Shown: piece by piece, positions 17,304 through 26,074 of the stretch | Layout: each line of letters begins with the position of its first letter | Numbering within the stretch: position 1 is the stretch's first letter | DNA from: Rhizobium leguminosarum | Lineage (GTDB): Bacteria; Pseudomonadota; Alphaproteobacteria; Rhizobiales; Rhizobiaceae | Length of the DNA stretch: 64,000 nucleotides | Assembly: GCF_004123835.1 (NCBI RefSeq) | Contig: NZ_MZMU01000001.1 | Span: forward strand, 124,001 to 188,000 | Reading direction: 5' to 3' | Program-made: the position numbers and the translations under genes | Notes under the pieces: generated by a model | The model's input: only the letters and a program-made list of their open reading frames with translations | What the model was told of the DNA's origin: nothing | Databases searched by the model: none

Positions 17304-18136
17304 AATCCAAATCGCAATCCCTTCTGCTGCGCCAGATCGCGTTGCATGCCGCACTGGCGCCGCTTGCGATAATCTGGCTGTTTCCGCTCTGGATGATGTT
17401 CGTCTTCTCGACCATGCCCGATAACGGCATCTTCAGCCCTGACATCGTGCTCTGGCCATCGACCAATTTCGTCGAGAATTTCAAGAACCTGCAGGCCGAT
17501 ACCGATTTCATCAGTGCCATGGTGATCTCCATCGGCGTGGCGCTCATCTATACAGTGCTCTCGGTGCTGCTGACTTCGATGGCCGGCTGGGCACTGGCAC
17601 GTTACCGTTTCGTCGGCCGCTCCGTCGTCATCGCCATCATCCTCGGCACGATCACGCTTCCCTTCTCCGTGGTCGTCATCCCGCAATTCATCATGGTGGC
17701 CCGCGAGTTCAAGCTGGCAAACACCTGGGTAGCCCTGATCGTGCCGCCGCTGTTCAATTCGCTCGGCGTGCTGTTCATGCGGCAATCCTTCTCGATGATG
17801 CCGGGCGAGCTCTTCGATGCGGCCCGGGTCGAGGGCGTCAAGGAATGGCAGATCTTCCTGCGCATCGCCTTGCCACTGGCGCGCCCGACCATGGCGGCAT
17901 TGGCGATCATTCTCTTCCTGCACTCGTGGAACAATTACCTCTGGCCGCTGCTGATCAATTCCAGACCGGGGATGATGACGGCGCCTGTGGCATTGGGAAC
18001 ACTGATCGGCCTCACCAAGGTCTCCTGGGGCGGCATCATGGCCGGCGCGGTGCTGTTGACGGCGCCGATCCTCGTCATCTTCGTGGCTCTTCAGCGCCAT
18101 TTCATCGCCGGTATCGCCGCCGGCGCAATTAAATAA
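17300..18136 (+). CDS. Carbohydrate ABC transporter permease (MalG/LacG type)
   Basis: A 278-residue inner-membrane protein and partner of the preceding permease. It has the MalG-type start with a first helix near residues 12-32, the coupling loop FDAARVEGVKEWQIFLRIALPLARP (about 173-197) and a C-terminal QRHFIAGIAAGAIK, a common end for this family. It lies 12 bp before the ATPase gene with GGGAGG between. Its function is transport of an oligosaccharide or sugar glycoside; identity not shown. Confidence 0.93.
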   Translation: MKSKSQSLLLRQIALHAALAPLAIIWLFPLWMMFVFSTMPDNGIFSPDIVLWPSTNFVENFKNLQADTDFISAMVISIGVALIYTVLSVLLTSMAGWALARYRFVGRSVVIAIILGTITLPFSVVVIPQFIMVAREFKLANTWVALIVPPLFNSLGVLFMRQSFSMMPGELFDAARVEGVKEWQIFLRIALPLARPTMAALAIILFLHSWNNYLWPLLINSRPGMMTAPVALGTLIGLTKVSWGGIMAGAVLLTAPILVIFVALQRHFIAGIAAGAIK

Positions 18137-18148
18137 TCGGGAGGCTGC

Positions 18149-19231
18149 ATGGCAGAGCTTTCACTCAGCAACATCGTCAAGCGCTTCGGCGGCTTTGAGA
18201 TCATCCACGGCGCCAATCTGGAGGTGAAGGACGGCGAATTCGTTGTCTTCGTCGGCCCCTCCGGCTGCGGCAAGTCCACGCTGCTCAGGATGATCGCCGG
18301 CCTCGAGGACATCACCTCAGGCGAGCTTCAGATCGGCGGCAGGGTCGTCAACGACGTCGAGCCGGCCGATCGCGGCATCGCCATGGTCTTCCAGTCCTAT
18401 GCGCTCTATCCGCACCTGACCGTCGAGGAAAATTTGAGCTTCGGCCTGCGCATGAACGGCAATCCGAAGGCCGACACCGAGCGGCGCGTGCGCCATGTCG
18501 CCGAGATCCTGCAGATCACCGAGTTGATGAAGCGTCGGCCGAAGCAGCTTTCCGGCGGTCAGCGCCAGCGCGTCGCGATCGGCCGCGCCATCGTCCGCGA
18601 ACCACAGGTCTTCCTGTTCGACGAACCTTTGTCGAACCTCGACGCTGAACTGCGTGTGCAGATGCGCGTCGAAATCTCCAGGCTGCACAAAAAGCTCGGC
18701 ACGACGATGATCTATGTCACCCACGACCAGACGGAGGCGATGACGCTCGCCGACAGGATCGTCGTGCTGCGCGCCGGCAATATCGAGCAGATCGGCGCAC
18801 CGCTCGACCTTTACGACGACCCCGCCAACCAGTTCGTCGCCGGCTTCGTCGGCTCGCCGAAGATGAATTTCCTCAAGGCCGTAGTGGTTGAGACGCAGCC
18901 GGGCATGGCGGTGATCGCGCTGGAAAACGACGCCAACACCCGCCTGACGCTGCCGGTCGCCGATCCCATCGAAGCCGGCGCAAAGGTGACGCTCGGCATC
19001 CGTCCCGAACATTTCGTCGATGCGGGCACGGGCGATGCCGACCTCACCGTCACCATCGACGTCGCCGAACACCTCGGCAATACCAGTTACATCTACGCCA
19101 CCATAGGCCCCGAGCAACTGATCATCGAGCGGCCGGAATCGCGCGTCGCCGGCAATCGCGACACGCTGACGGTCGGTCTTCCCGCCAACCGCTCATTCCT
19201 TTTCGACGGCGCCGGCAAGCGGCTTCGCTGA
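18149..19231 (+). CDS. Carbohydrate ABC transporter ATPase (UgpC/MsmK/LacK type)
   Basis: A 360-residue ATPase with Walker [10 protein letters not shown] (about 37-45), signature [15 protein letters not shown] (about 134-148), Walker [14 protein letters not shown] and H-loop [15 protein letters not shown]. It also has a C-terminal regulatory OB-fold (about 240-360) typical of CUT1 sugar importers. It drives the two permeases just upstream. The closely related ATPase at 36095-37153 serves the second carbohydrate importer in this window. Such ATPases can sometimes be shared between importers. Confidence 0.94.
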   Translation: MAELSLSNIVKRFGGFEIIHGANLEVKDGEFVVFVGPSGCGKSTLLRMIAGLEDITSGELQIGGRVVNDVEPADRGIAMVFQSYALYPHLTVEENLSFGLRMNGNPKADTERRVRHVAEILQITELMKRRPKQLSGGQRQRVAIGRAIVREPQVFLFDEPLSNLDAELRVQMRVEISRLHKKLGTTMIYVTHDQTEAMTLADRIVVLRAGNIEQIGAPLDLYDDPANQFVAGFVGSPKMNFLKAVVVETQPGMAVIALENDANTRLTLPVADPIEAGAKVTLGIRPEHFVDAGTGDADLTVTIDVAEHLGNTSYIYATIGPEQLIIERPESRVAGNRDTLTVGLPANRSFLFDGAGKRLR

Positions 19232-19270
19232 ACTAAAATCCCAGGACAGAAAGACGAAAGAGGACTTTCC

Positions 19271-21274
19271 ATGACTTCAGATCAACCGATCCGCTGGGGC
19301 ATCATCGGCCCCGGCACCATCGCCCGCACCTTTGCCGACGGCGTCGCTCATTCGCGCACGGGAAAGCTGGTGGCGATCGCCACCCGCAATCCTGCAAAGC
19401 CGGGTCTTGCCGAAAACTTCCCCGGCGCCCGCATCGTCGATGGTTACGAGACGTTGCTCTCCGATAAGGAGATCGATGCGATCTATATCGCCGTCCCGCA
19501 CACCGGCCATGCCGAATGGGCGATCAAGGCGGCACGCGCCGGCAAGCACATCCTGGTGGAAAAGCCGATCGCGCTGTCGGCCTACGATGCCGAAGCCGTT
19601 TACTACGAGGCTAAAAAAGCCGGCGTCTTTGCCGGGGAAGCTTTCATGTACCGCGTGCATCCGCAGACGGAGAAGCTGGTCGAACTCGTCAAAAGCGGCG
19701 CCATCGGCACCGTTCGCATCATCCGCTCGAGCTTCGGCTTCAACATGGGCAGCTATAAGCCGGAACATCGGCTTTTCGCCAACGACACCGCCGGCGGCGG
19801 CATTCTCGATGTCGGCGGTTATCCGGTCTCGATGGCCAGACTGATTGCCGGCGCCGCGGAGGGCAAGGCCTTCCTCGAACCGGAGAAGGTCTCGGGCGTC
19901 GCCCATCTCGGCCAAAGCGGCGTCGATGAATGGGCATCTGCCGTGCTCAAGTTCCCGAACGAGATCATCGCCGAAGTCTCCTGCTCGATCATGGCGCAGC
20001 AGGACAATGTGCTGCGCATCATCGGCTCGGAAGGCCGGATCGAGGTCCAGGACTTCTGGTTTGCCTCCGGCCACAAGGGCGGCGTCGGCAAGATCGAGAT
20101 TTTCAAGGGCGGCAGCCGAGAAACCGTCGAACTCAGGGAGGATCGCTGGCTCTATTCCTTCGAGGCGGATGCGGCAGGCGATGCCATCCGCGCCGGCAAG
20201 ACCGAATTCAGCTCTCCCGGCATGAGCTGGGCAGATTCGATCGGAAACCTGCGTGTGCTCGACCAGTGGCGTGCTTCGGTCGGCCTCGAATATGGCGTGG
20301 AAAAAGCCAGCAAACGCACGGCAAACATTGCCGGCGGCGCGATTGCGCGCGGCAACAGCATTCCGCAGCGTCAGATTCCCGGCATTTCCAAGCCGGCTTC
20401 GGTCGTGACACTCGGTTTCGAATTCTTCCCGAACTTCGCCTCTGCCTCGCTGACGCTCGACGCCTTTTACGAAGCCGGCGGCAATGCCTTCGACACCGCC
20501 TATGTCTATGGCGGCGGCAAGACGGAGGCGATCTTCGGCGACTGGCACACAAGCCGCAACGTGCCGCGCGAGGAGATCGTGCTGATCGGCAAGGGCGCTC
20601 ATTCGCCGCTCTGCTATCCCGATATGATCGCAAAGCAGCTCGACCAGTCGCTTGCCCGGCTGAAGACCGATTATGTCGACATCTATTTCATGCATCGCGA
20701 CAATACCGACGTGCCCGTCGGGGAGTTCGTCGATGCCATGGATGCCGAGGTCAAGCGTGGACGCATCCGCGGCATATTCGGCGGCTCGAACTGGACGCGG
20801 GCCCGCTTCGACGAAGCGATCGCTTATGCCGAAAAGACCGGCAAGGCGGCGCCAGCGGCACTCTCCAACAACTTCTCGCTCGCCGAAATGCTCGATCCGA
20901 TCTGGGCCGGCTGCGTTGCCGCTTCCGATGACGACTGGAAGAAATGGCTGAACGAGAAGCAGATCCCGAACTTTGCCTGGTCGAGCCAGGGCCGCGGCTT
21001 CTTTACCGACCGCGCCGGCCGGGACAAGCGGGACGATGAGGAGATCGTGCGGGTCTGGTATTCCGAGCGCAACTTCGGACGCCGCGACCGTGCCATCGAG
21101 CTTGCCAACAAACTCGGCCGCAATCCGATCCACATCGCGCTCGCCTATGTGATCGCCCAGCCTTTCCCGGTCATTCCGCTGATCGGGCCGCGCACCGTCG
21201 CCGAATTGGAAGACAGCCTCTCGGCGCTCGACATCAAGCTCACACCCGATCAGGTGAAGTGGCTGGAAGGCTGA
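19271..21274 (+). CDS. Fused Gfo/Idh/MocA oxidoreductase and aldo/keto reductase
   Basis: A 667-residue two-enzyme fusion. Residues 1 to about 335 are a Gfo/Idh/MocA dehydrogenase with nucleotide motif GIIGPGTIARTFADG (10-24), EKP at 97-99 and a conserved C-terminal sheet. About 385-667 is an aldo/keto reductase with the catalytic set visible: Asp and Tyr in FDTAYVYGGG, Lys in LIGKGAH and His in YFMHRDN. Both halves look intact, so this is a true bifunctional protein rather than a frameshift. As the last gene of a sugar-import operon it probably oxidises and reduces sequential forms of the imported sugar. The exact reaction is unknown. Confidence 0.9.
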   Translation: MTSDQPIRWGIIGPGTIARTFADGVAHSRTGKLVAIATRNPAKPGLAENFPGARIVDGYETLLSDKEIDAIYIAVPHTGHAEWAIKAARAGKHILVEKPIALSAYDAEAVYYEAKKAGVFAGEAFMYRVHPQTEKLVELVKSGAIGTVRIIRSSFGFNMGSYKPEHRLFANDTAGGGILDVGGYPVSMARLIAGAAEGKAFLEPEKVSGVAHLGQSGVDEWASAVLKFPNEIIAEVSCSIMAQQDNVLRIIGSEGRIEVQDFWFASGHKGGVGKIEIFKGGSRETVELREDRWLYSFEADAAGDAIRAGKTEFSSPGMSWADSIGNLRVLDQWRASVGLEYGVEKASKRTANIAGGAIARGNSIPQRQIPGISKPASVVTLGFEFFPNFASASLTLDAFYEAGGNAFDTAYVYGGGKTEAIFGDWHTSRNVPREEIVLIGKGAHSPLCYPDMIAKQLDQSLARLKTDYVDIYFMHRDNTDVPVGEFVDAMDAEVKRGRIRGIFGGSNWTRARFDEAIAYAEKTGKAAPAALSNNFSLAEMLDPIWAGCVAASDDDWKKWLNEKQIPNFAWSSQGRGFFTDRAGRDKRDDEEIVRVWYSERNFGRRDRAIELANKLGRNPIHIALAYVIAQPFPVIPLIGPRTVAELEDSLSALDIKLTPDQVKWLEG

Positions 21275-21285
21275 CGCAACAGGAA

Positions 21286-21310
21286 AGGGCGCGGTTTGAA
21301 CCCGCGCCCT
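21286..21310. terminator. Hairpin between convergent oxidoreductase and cydX genes
   Basis: AGGGCGCGG (21286-21294) and CCGCGCCCT (21302-21310) form a perfect 9-bp stem with a 7-base loop between two convergent genes. T-runs are short on both sides, so it is a weak but well-placed bidirectional terminator. Confidence 0.5.
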
Positions 21311-21318
21311 CCCGATAT

Positions 21319-21441
21319 TTACTTGCGCCCTTCGGACGCCTTCTTTTTGGCGGCGTCGTCCATCAGCTCATACCACATGGCGTTGAGGACGGCGAAGGCG
21401 GCGGCCAACGGCAGGCCGAGCATCCATGCAAAATACCACAT
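21319..21441 (-). CDS. cydX: Cytochrome bd oxidase small subunit CydX
   Basis: A 40-residue single-span membrane protein beginning MWYFAWMLGLPLAAAFAVLN, the conserved CydX/YbgT start. The hydrophobic helix ends at about MWYELMDD and is followed by a short Lys-rich tail ending SEGRK. CydX binds CydA and stabilises the haem site of the quinol oxidase. It lies 13 bp after cydB in the same direction and is the last gene of the cyd operon. It is below the size cut-off of most gene finders and is easily missed. Confidence 0.95.
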   Translation of the reverse strand: MWYFAWMLGLPLAAAFAVLNAMWYELMDDAAKKKASEGRK

Positions 21442-21454
21442 CGTTTCGTCTCCC

Positions 21455-22609
21455 TCAGTAGGCGTGGCTGTTCTTGTCGGTGATGGACTTCTCATCGACC
21501 TTGCCCCATAGAACCTTGTAGACCCAGGCTGTGTAGGCGAAGATGATCGGCAGGAAGATCACCGTCACCACCAGCATGATGAACAGTGTCATGTGGCTGG
21601 AGGATGCATCCCAGACCGTCAGGCTCGATCGCGGATCGAGCGAAGAGGGCAGGATGAACGGGAACATCGACAGGCCGACCGTCGAGATGATGCCAAAGAT
21701 CGCCAGCTTGCTGAAGAGCAGCGTCATGACCTCGCGCCTTGCCCGCATGGCAATGAAGGCCAGTGCCGCGCCGGCGAAACCGAGGACGGGCGCGATGATC
21801 GTCCACGAGTGGGTGGTGTAGTTGGTAAGCCACGCGCCTTTCTCCAGCGCCACGGTTTTCAGCAGCGGATTGGAGGGGCCGATCGGGCTGATATCGCTGG
21901 TGATGCGATAGCCACCGACGCCGATCCACAGGAAGAGACCGCCGAGTGCGAAAAGCAGAACAACGGCAAGGGCGGCGATGCTGCCATAGCGTCTGGCGCG
22001 CTCCGCGACCGGACCACTCGACTTCAACACCAGCCAGGCCGCACCATGCATCGTCAGCATGGCTAGGGAAAGCAGGCCGCAGAGCAGAGCATAGGGGTTG
22101 AGCAGCGCGAAGAAGGAGCCTTCGTAGAAGATCCGCATATCGTCCGCAAAGCGGAAGGGCACGCCCTGCAGCACATTGCCGACGGCGACGCCGAAGATCA
22201 GCGACGGCACGAAGCCGCCGATAAAGAGCGCCCAGTCCCAGCCGCTCCGCCAGCGGGCGCTTTCCCGTTTCGACCGGTATTTGAAACCGACCGGGCGCAG
22301 GATGAGCGCGAAGAGGATCGCGAACATCGCCAAATAGAAGCCCGAGAAGGAGACCGCATAAAGCGGCGGCCAGGCGGCAAAGATGGCGCCGCCGCCGAGG
22401 ATCAGCCAGACCTGGTTGCCCTCCCAGGTGGCGCCGACGGTGTTGATCGCCACGCGCCGTTCCGTATCGGTCCGGGCGACGAAAGGCAGAAGCGTGCCGA
22501 CGCCGAGATCGAAGCCGCCCGTCGTCGCAAAGGCGATCAGCAGGACGCCGAGCAGTAGCCACCAGATGAGACGCAGGGTTTCATAGTCGATGAGTTGGTG
22601 AAGGATCAT
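21455..22609 (-). CDS. cydB: Cytochrome bd ubiquinol oxidase subunit II
   Basis: A 384-residue integral membrane subunit with the typical start ILHQLIDYETLRLIWWLLLGVLLIAFATTGGFDLGVGTLLPF and WEGNQVWLILGGGAIFAAWPPLYA. It has eight to nine hydrophobic segments, including VTVIFLPIIFAYTAWVYKVLWG at the C-terminus. It forms the oxidase heterodimer with CydA and binds quinone-side lipids rather than haem. It follows cydA by 6 bp. Length matches the family (about 380). Confidence 0.97.
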   Translation of the reverse strand: MILHQLIDYETLRLIWWLLLGVLLIAFATTGGFDLGVGTLLPFVARTDTERRVAINTVGATWEGNQVWLILGGGAIFAAWPPLYAVSFSGFYLAMFAILFALILRPVGFKYRSKRESARWRSGWDWALFIGGFVPSLIFGVAVGNVLQGVPFRFADDMRIFYEGSFFALLNPYALLCGLLSLAMLTMHGAAWLVLKSSGPVAERARRYGSIAALAVVLLFALGGLFLWIGVGGYRITSDISPIGPSNPLLKTVALEKGAWLTNYTTHSWTIIAPVLGFAGAALAFIAMRARREVMTLLFSKLAIFGIISTVGLSMFPFILPSSLDPRSSLTVWDASSSHMTLFIMLVVTVIFLPIIFAYTAWVYKVLWGKVDEKSITDKNSHAY

Positions 22610-22615
22610 GGCAAG

Positions 22616-24196
22616 TCACTCCGCGGCCGGGACGAGGGTTTCGGAAATCAGATGGGCTTCCGGCTCGTCGTCCGGCTCCGGTCCTTGCTTGATCGCCTTG
22701 ATCATCAGGCCCATCTCGATGACGATCAGAACGGTATAAAGTGCGCCAAAACCGATAATGGTCAGAAGCACAGTGCCGGCGCCGAGGCTGGAGACGGCGG
22801 CTGCCGTCGGCAATACGCCTTCGATCACCCAGGGCTGGCGGCCGAACTCGGCGACGACCCAGCCAAGTTCGATGGCAACCCAGGGCAGGGGAATGGCAAT
22901 CACGGCAATCCTTAAAAGCAGCGGGTACTTGTCGAGATGGCGCCGCGCCGACAGCCAGAAGAAGGTGGCGGTCAGCAGGATGAAGAAGATGCCGAGGCCG
23001 ACCATGATGCGGAAGGACCAGAAGAGTGTCGGCACGTGCGGGATCGTATCGCGCGCGGCCTGGACGATCTGCTCTTCGGTCGCCTGGCGCGGATCGTCGA
23101 CGTAGCGCTTCAGAAGAAGAGCGTAGCCCAGATCATGGCCGAGATCCTCGAAGGAAGTGCGCACTTCCTGCGCAACCTGACCCTGTGCCGGTACTGCGCG
23201 GATCTGCATCAGCGCGTCGTAAGCCTTGATGCCGTCGCGGATCCGGCTTTCGGCCTGCTGTTCGAGCTTGTCGATGCCGGGGATTTCGGTGGTCAGCGAC
23301 CGCGTGCCGATCAGGCCCATGACCCAGGGGATATGCACGGCAAAATGCGTTTCGCGCGCCTCCTGGTCGGGGAAGCCGAAGGCGGTGAAGGCCGCCGGCG
23401 CCGGTTCCGTCTTCCACATGCCCTCGATCGCAGCAAGCTTCATCTTCTGGTTTTCGGTGGCGAGATAACCGCTCTCGTCGCCAAGCACGACGACTGATAG
23501 AGCCGAGGCGAGGCCGAAGGAGGCGGCGACCGTCATCGATCGCTTGGCAAGCTCGATATGCCGACCCTTGAGGACGTACCAAGCCGAAACGCCGAGCACG
23601 AAGATCGAGGCGCAGACATAGCCTGCCGATACCGTGTGGACGAATTTCGCCTGGGCGACGGGATTGAAGACCACGTCGAAGAAGCTTGTGATCTCCATGC
23701 GCATCGTCTGCGGATTGAGCGCCGATCCCACCGGGTTCTGCATCCAGCCATTGGCGATCAGGATCCAGAGCGCGGAAAAGTTCGATCCCAGCGCCACCGC
23801 CCAGGTGGCGACGAGATGCCCGACCTTCGACAGCTTGTCCCAGCCGAAGAAGAACAGCCCGACGAAGGTCGCCTCGAGGAAGAAGGCCATCAGGCCTTCG
23901 ATCGCCAGCGGTGCGCCGAAGATGTCGCCGACATAATAGCTGTAATAGCTCCAGTTCATGCCGAACTGGAATTCCATGACGATGCCGGTGGCGACTCCGA
24001 GCACGAAATTGATGCCGAACAGCGTGCCCCAGAATTTCGTCATCTGGCGCCAGATCTGGCGGCCGGTCATGACATAGACGGTTTCCATGATCGCCAAGAG
24101 CACGGACAGGCCAAGCGTCAAGGGCACGAACAGGAAGTGGTAAAGCGCCGTCAGCGCGAATTGGAAGCGCGAAAGTGCTACGATATCTAGTTCCAT
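22616..24196 (-). CDS. cydA: Cytochrome bd ubiquinol oxidase subunit I
   Basis: A 526-residue haem-bearing subunit that oxidises ubiquinol and reduces oxygen with high affinity. His20 (ALYHFLFVPLT) corresponds to the haem b595 ligand of E. coli. The GRQPW motif (EFGRQPWVIEGVLPT, about 445) and a long Q-loop region after about 255 mark the long-Q-loop class. The ATG at 24196 is chosen because GGGAGAAG precedes it and MELDIVALSRFQFA is the usual start. A rhizobial repeat separates it from cydC. Operon mates: cydD, cydC, cydB and cydX. Confidence 0.97.
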   Translation of the reverse strand: MELDIVALSRFQFALTALYHFLFVPLTLGLSVLLAIMETVYVMTGRQIWRQMTKFWGTLFGINFVLGVATGIVMEFQFGMNWSYYSYYVGDIFGAPLAIEGLMAFFLEATFVGLFFFGWDKLSKVGHLVATWAVALGSNFSALWILIANGWMQNPVGSALNPQTMRMEITSFFDVVFNPVAQAKFVHTVSAGYVCASIFVLGVSAWYVLKGRHIELAKRSMTVAASFGLASALSVVVLGDESGYLATENQKMKLAAIEGMWKTEPAPAAFTAFGFPDQEARETHFAVHIPWVMGLIGTRSLTTEIPGIDKLEQQAESRIRDGIKAYDALMQIRAVPAQGQVAQEVRTSFEDLGHDLGYALLLKRYVDDPRQATEEQIVQAARDTIPHVPTLFWSFRIMVGLGIFFILLTATFFWLSARRHLDKYPLLLRIAVIAIPLPWVAIELGWVVAEFGRQPWVIEGVLPTAAAVSSLGAGTVLLTIIGFGALYTVLIVIEMGLMIKAIKQGPEPDDEPEAHLISETLVPAAE

Positions 24197-24281
24197 TGTC
24201 TTCTCCCACGGTCCCACGGGGTACGGGCGTTCCTCAGCGCCGACGGCGCGTGAGGGCATGCAGTCTTGCCTAGATCCGGAT

Positions 24282-24385
24282 GATTTTAGGCCGATCCGGC
24301 CTAAAATCTGAATCCGTATCTAAATCAAAGAAGTAGAGCATGATGTCGTCCGAAAACCGCTCACACTTTTCGGCATCATGCTCTA
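24282..24385. repeat. Rhizobial palindromic intergenic repeat
   Basis: Two hairpins: a perfect 12-bp stem (24282-24293 with 24297-24308, arm GATTTTAGGCCG) and an outer 12-bp stem TAGAGCATGATG (24334-24345) with CATCATGCTCTA (24374-24385) enclosing a smaller CCGAAAA...TTTTCGG stem. The TAGAGC...GCTCTA ends are shared with the element at 30601-30705. The right end overlaps the cydC stop codon, so the TAG of cydC comes from the repeat. It lies inside the cyd operon between cydC and cydA. Confidence 0.8.
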
Positions 24386-26074
24386 GTCCGGCCGAAGCCG
24401 GTCGAGCGCCTTTTCGAACGCTGCCTCTCCGCGGCGCGAAATTTCTGTGATGCGACCGCCGTTGATGACGGCGATGCGGTCTGCGATCGCCGCCTCCCGG
24501 CGGATATGCGTGGCAATCACCAGCGAACGGCCCGCCGCCATTACCGACAGCCGGCAGAGCACGTCGCGGGCGGTGACGCCGTCGAGGCCCTCGGTCGGCT
24601 CATCGAGCAGCCAGAGCGGTGTGTCGCGCAGGAAGAGCCGGGCAAGCGTCAGCCGGCGCGACTGGCCGCCGGAAAGTCCGAGCCCGCCTTCGCCAAGCGG
24701 CGTATCGATCCCCCGCGGCATGGCCTCGACATCGGCAAGCAGGCCGGCAGCGGCGAGTGCTTCGCGAAGGCGGCCCTCGCTCGTATCGGGGTTCGCGAGA
24801 CAGAGGTTGCCGCGCAGGCTGTCCTCGAAGAGCTCCGTCCGCTGCGTCAGCAGGGTCGCCGTCATCGCGGCAGCACTTCCTGTCCTTGCCGGCAATTCGC
24901 CGGAAAGGAGAGCAAGCAGGCTCGACTTGCCGGCGCCGCTGCTGCCGATGATGGCTAGGTGTTCGCCTTGTGCAAGCGCGAGCTCAATGCCCTGGAGCGC
25001 CGGCACGGCGGAGTTTTCATGGAAGGCCGACACCTTCGCCAGCGAAAAGGCGTATCCCGGCAACGGCGCCGCCAATGGTTCGGGTGCCGCCGCGACGGCA
25101 AGCCGCGGCGCGATGCGCCTTGCAGCAAGCAGCGTCCTGCCGAGTTCCAGGGCGCCACGGCGCAGCGCTGCGAAGGGTTCGACTGCCGCAAAGGCGACGA
25201 GCAGGCCGAGTGCGGCGACAGGAGCGGTAATCACCTTCGCTTCCGCAAGTGCCGCGACGGCAAGCAGTGATGCCGTCAGCAGCAGGGTGGATACGAGGCT
25301 GAAGCCGAATGTCAGGCCGGTCTCGACGCGGTTCAGCCGGTCGTCGGCGCGGGCGCAGTATTGGTCTGCCGCGGCAATCGTCTCCCTCTGTGCGGCAAGC
25401 CGGCCGGCCATCAGCAGATCGGTCTGACCGGCGACGAGATCGATCGTCCGCGACCGCAGCGCCTCGATGCCATGGGCGCGTTGGCGGGCATGTTTGCGCG
25501 CCGCCCGGCCAGCGATCGACGGCAGAGCAAGGCCGGCACCGGCGAGAAAAAGGCCGAAGCACATGCCGAACACGGGATGCATCAGCCCCAGCACGAGGCT
25601 TGCCGCCAGTGCTGCACCGATCGCGACAGCAGCCGGCACGAGGATGCGCAGGTAGAGGGAATCGAGCGCATCGATATCGGCCGTCAGCCGGAAGAGCAGC
25701 CGTGCGGGACGATGCAACAGCGCGCGAGCCGCGGCCGGTTCGGCGAAACCGCGAAACAGCTTTTCGCGCAGGGCGGCGAGCACGCCGAGCGTTGCGTCAT
25801 GGGTCGCAAGCCTTTCGCCGTAGCGCGCGGCCGTACGGACGATGGCGAGCAGGCGGATGCCGGCGGACGGCGCAAAAACGTCGAAGGTGATGGCGGCAGC
25901 GGCCGAAAGGCCGGCGAGCGAAGTGGCGGTGATGAACCAGCCGGACAGGCCGAGGAGGGCAATACCGGCAGTTACCGTCGCTGCCGAAAGTGCTGCGCCA
26001 AGCAGCAGCGCACGCCGGCGCTCGGCAAGGAACAGGCGCAGGATCGGCTTGAGGTCGGCAGCAAATCCGCTCAT
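24383..26074 (-). CDS. cydC: Thiol/haem ABC exporter subunit CydC
   Basis: A 563-residue half-transporter: six-helix membrane domain (about 1-320), then ATPase with Walker A GSSGAGKSS (about 365), signature LSGGQSRRLTLARLF and Walker B WLLDEPTEGLDG. With CydD it forms the heterodimer needed for cytochrome bd assembly, moving glutathione/cysteine and interacting with haem in the inner membrane. The start MSGFAADLKPIL at 26074 overlaps the cydD stop in ATGA. The stop codon is provided by a palindromic repeat. Confidence 0.95.
   Translation of the reverse strand: MSGFAADLKPILRLFLAERRRALLLGAALSAATVTAGIALLGLSGWFITATSLAGLSAAAAITFDVFAPSAGIRLLAIVRTAARYGERLATHDATLGVLAALREKLFRGFAEPAAARALLHRPARLLFRLTADIDALDSLYLRILVPAAVAIGAALAASLVLGLMHPVFGMCFGLFLAGAGLALPSIAGRAARKHARQRAHGIEALRSRTIDLVAGQTDLLMAGRLAAQRETIAAADQYCARADDRLNRVETGLTFGFSLVSTLLLTASLLAVAALAEAKVITAPVAALGLLVAFAAVEPFAALRRGALELGRTLLAARRIAPRLAVAAAPEPLAAPLPGYAFSLAKVSAFHENSAVPALQGIELALAQGEHLAIIGSSGAGKSSLLALLSGELPARTGSAAAMTATLLTQRTELFEDSLRGNLCLANPDTSEGRLREALAAAGLLADVEAMPRGIDTPLGEGGLGLSGGQSRRLTLARLFLRDTPLWLLDEPTEGLDGVTARDVLCRLSVMAAGRSLVIATHIRREAAIADRIAVINGGRITEISRRGEAAFEKALDRLRPD

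Noticed and set aside
19277..21133. A long open frame on the minus strand opposite the fused oxidoreductase
   Set aside because: No domain or conserved motif; it mirrors a real gene whose catalytic residues are intact on the other strand.
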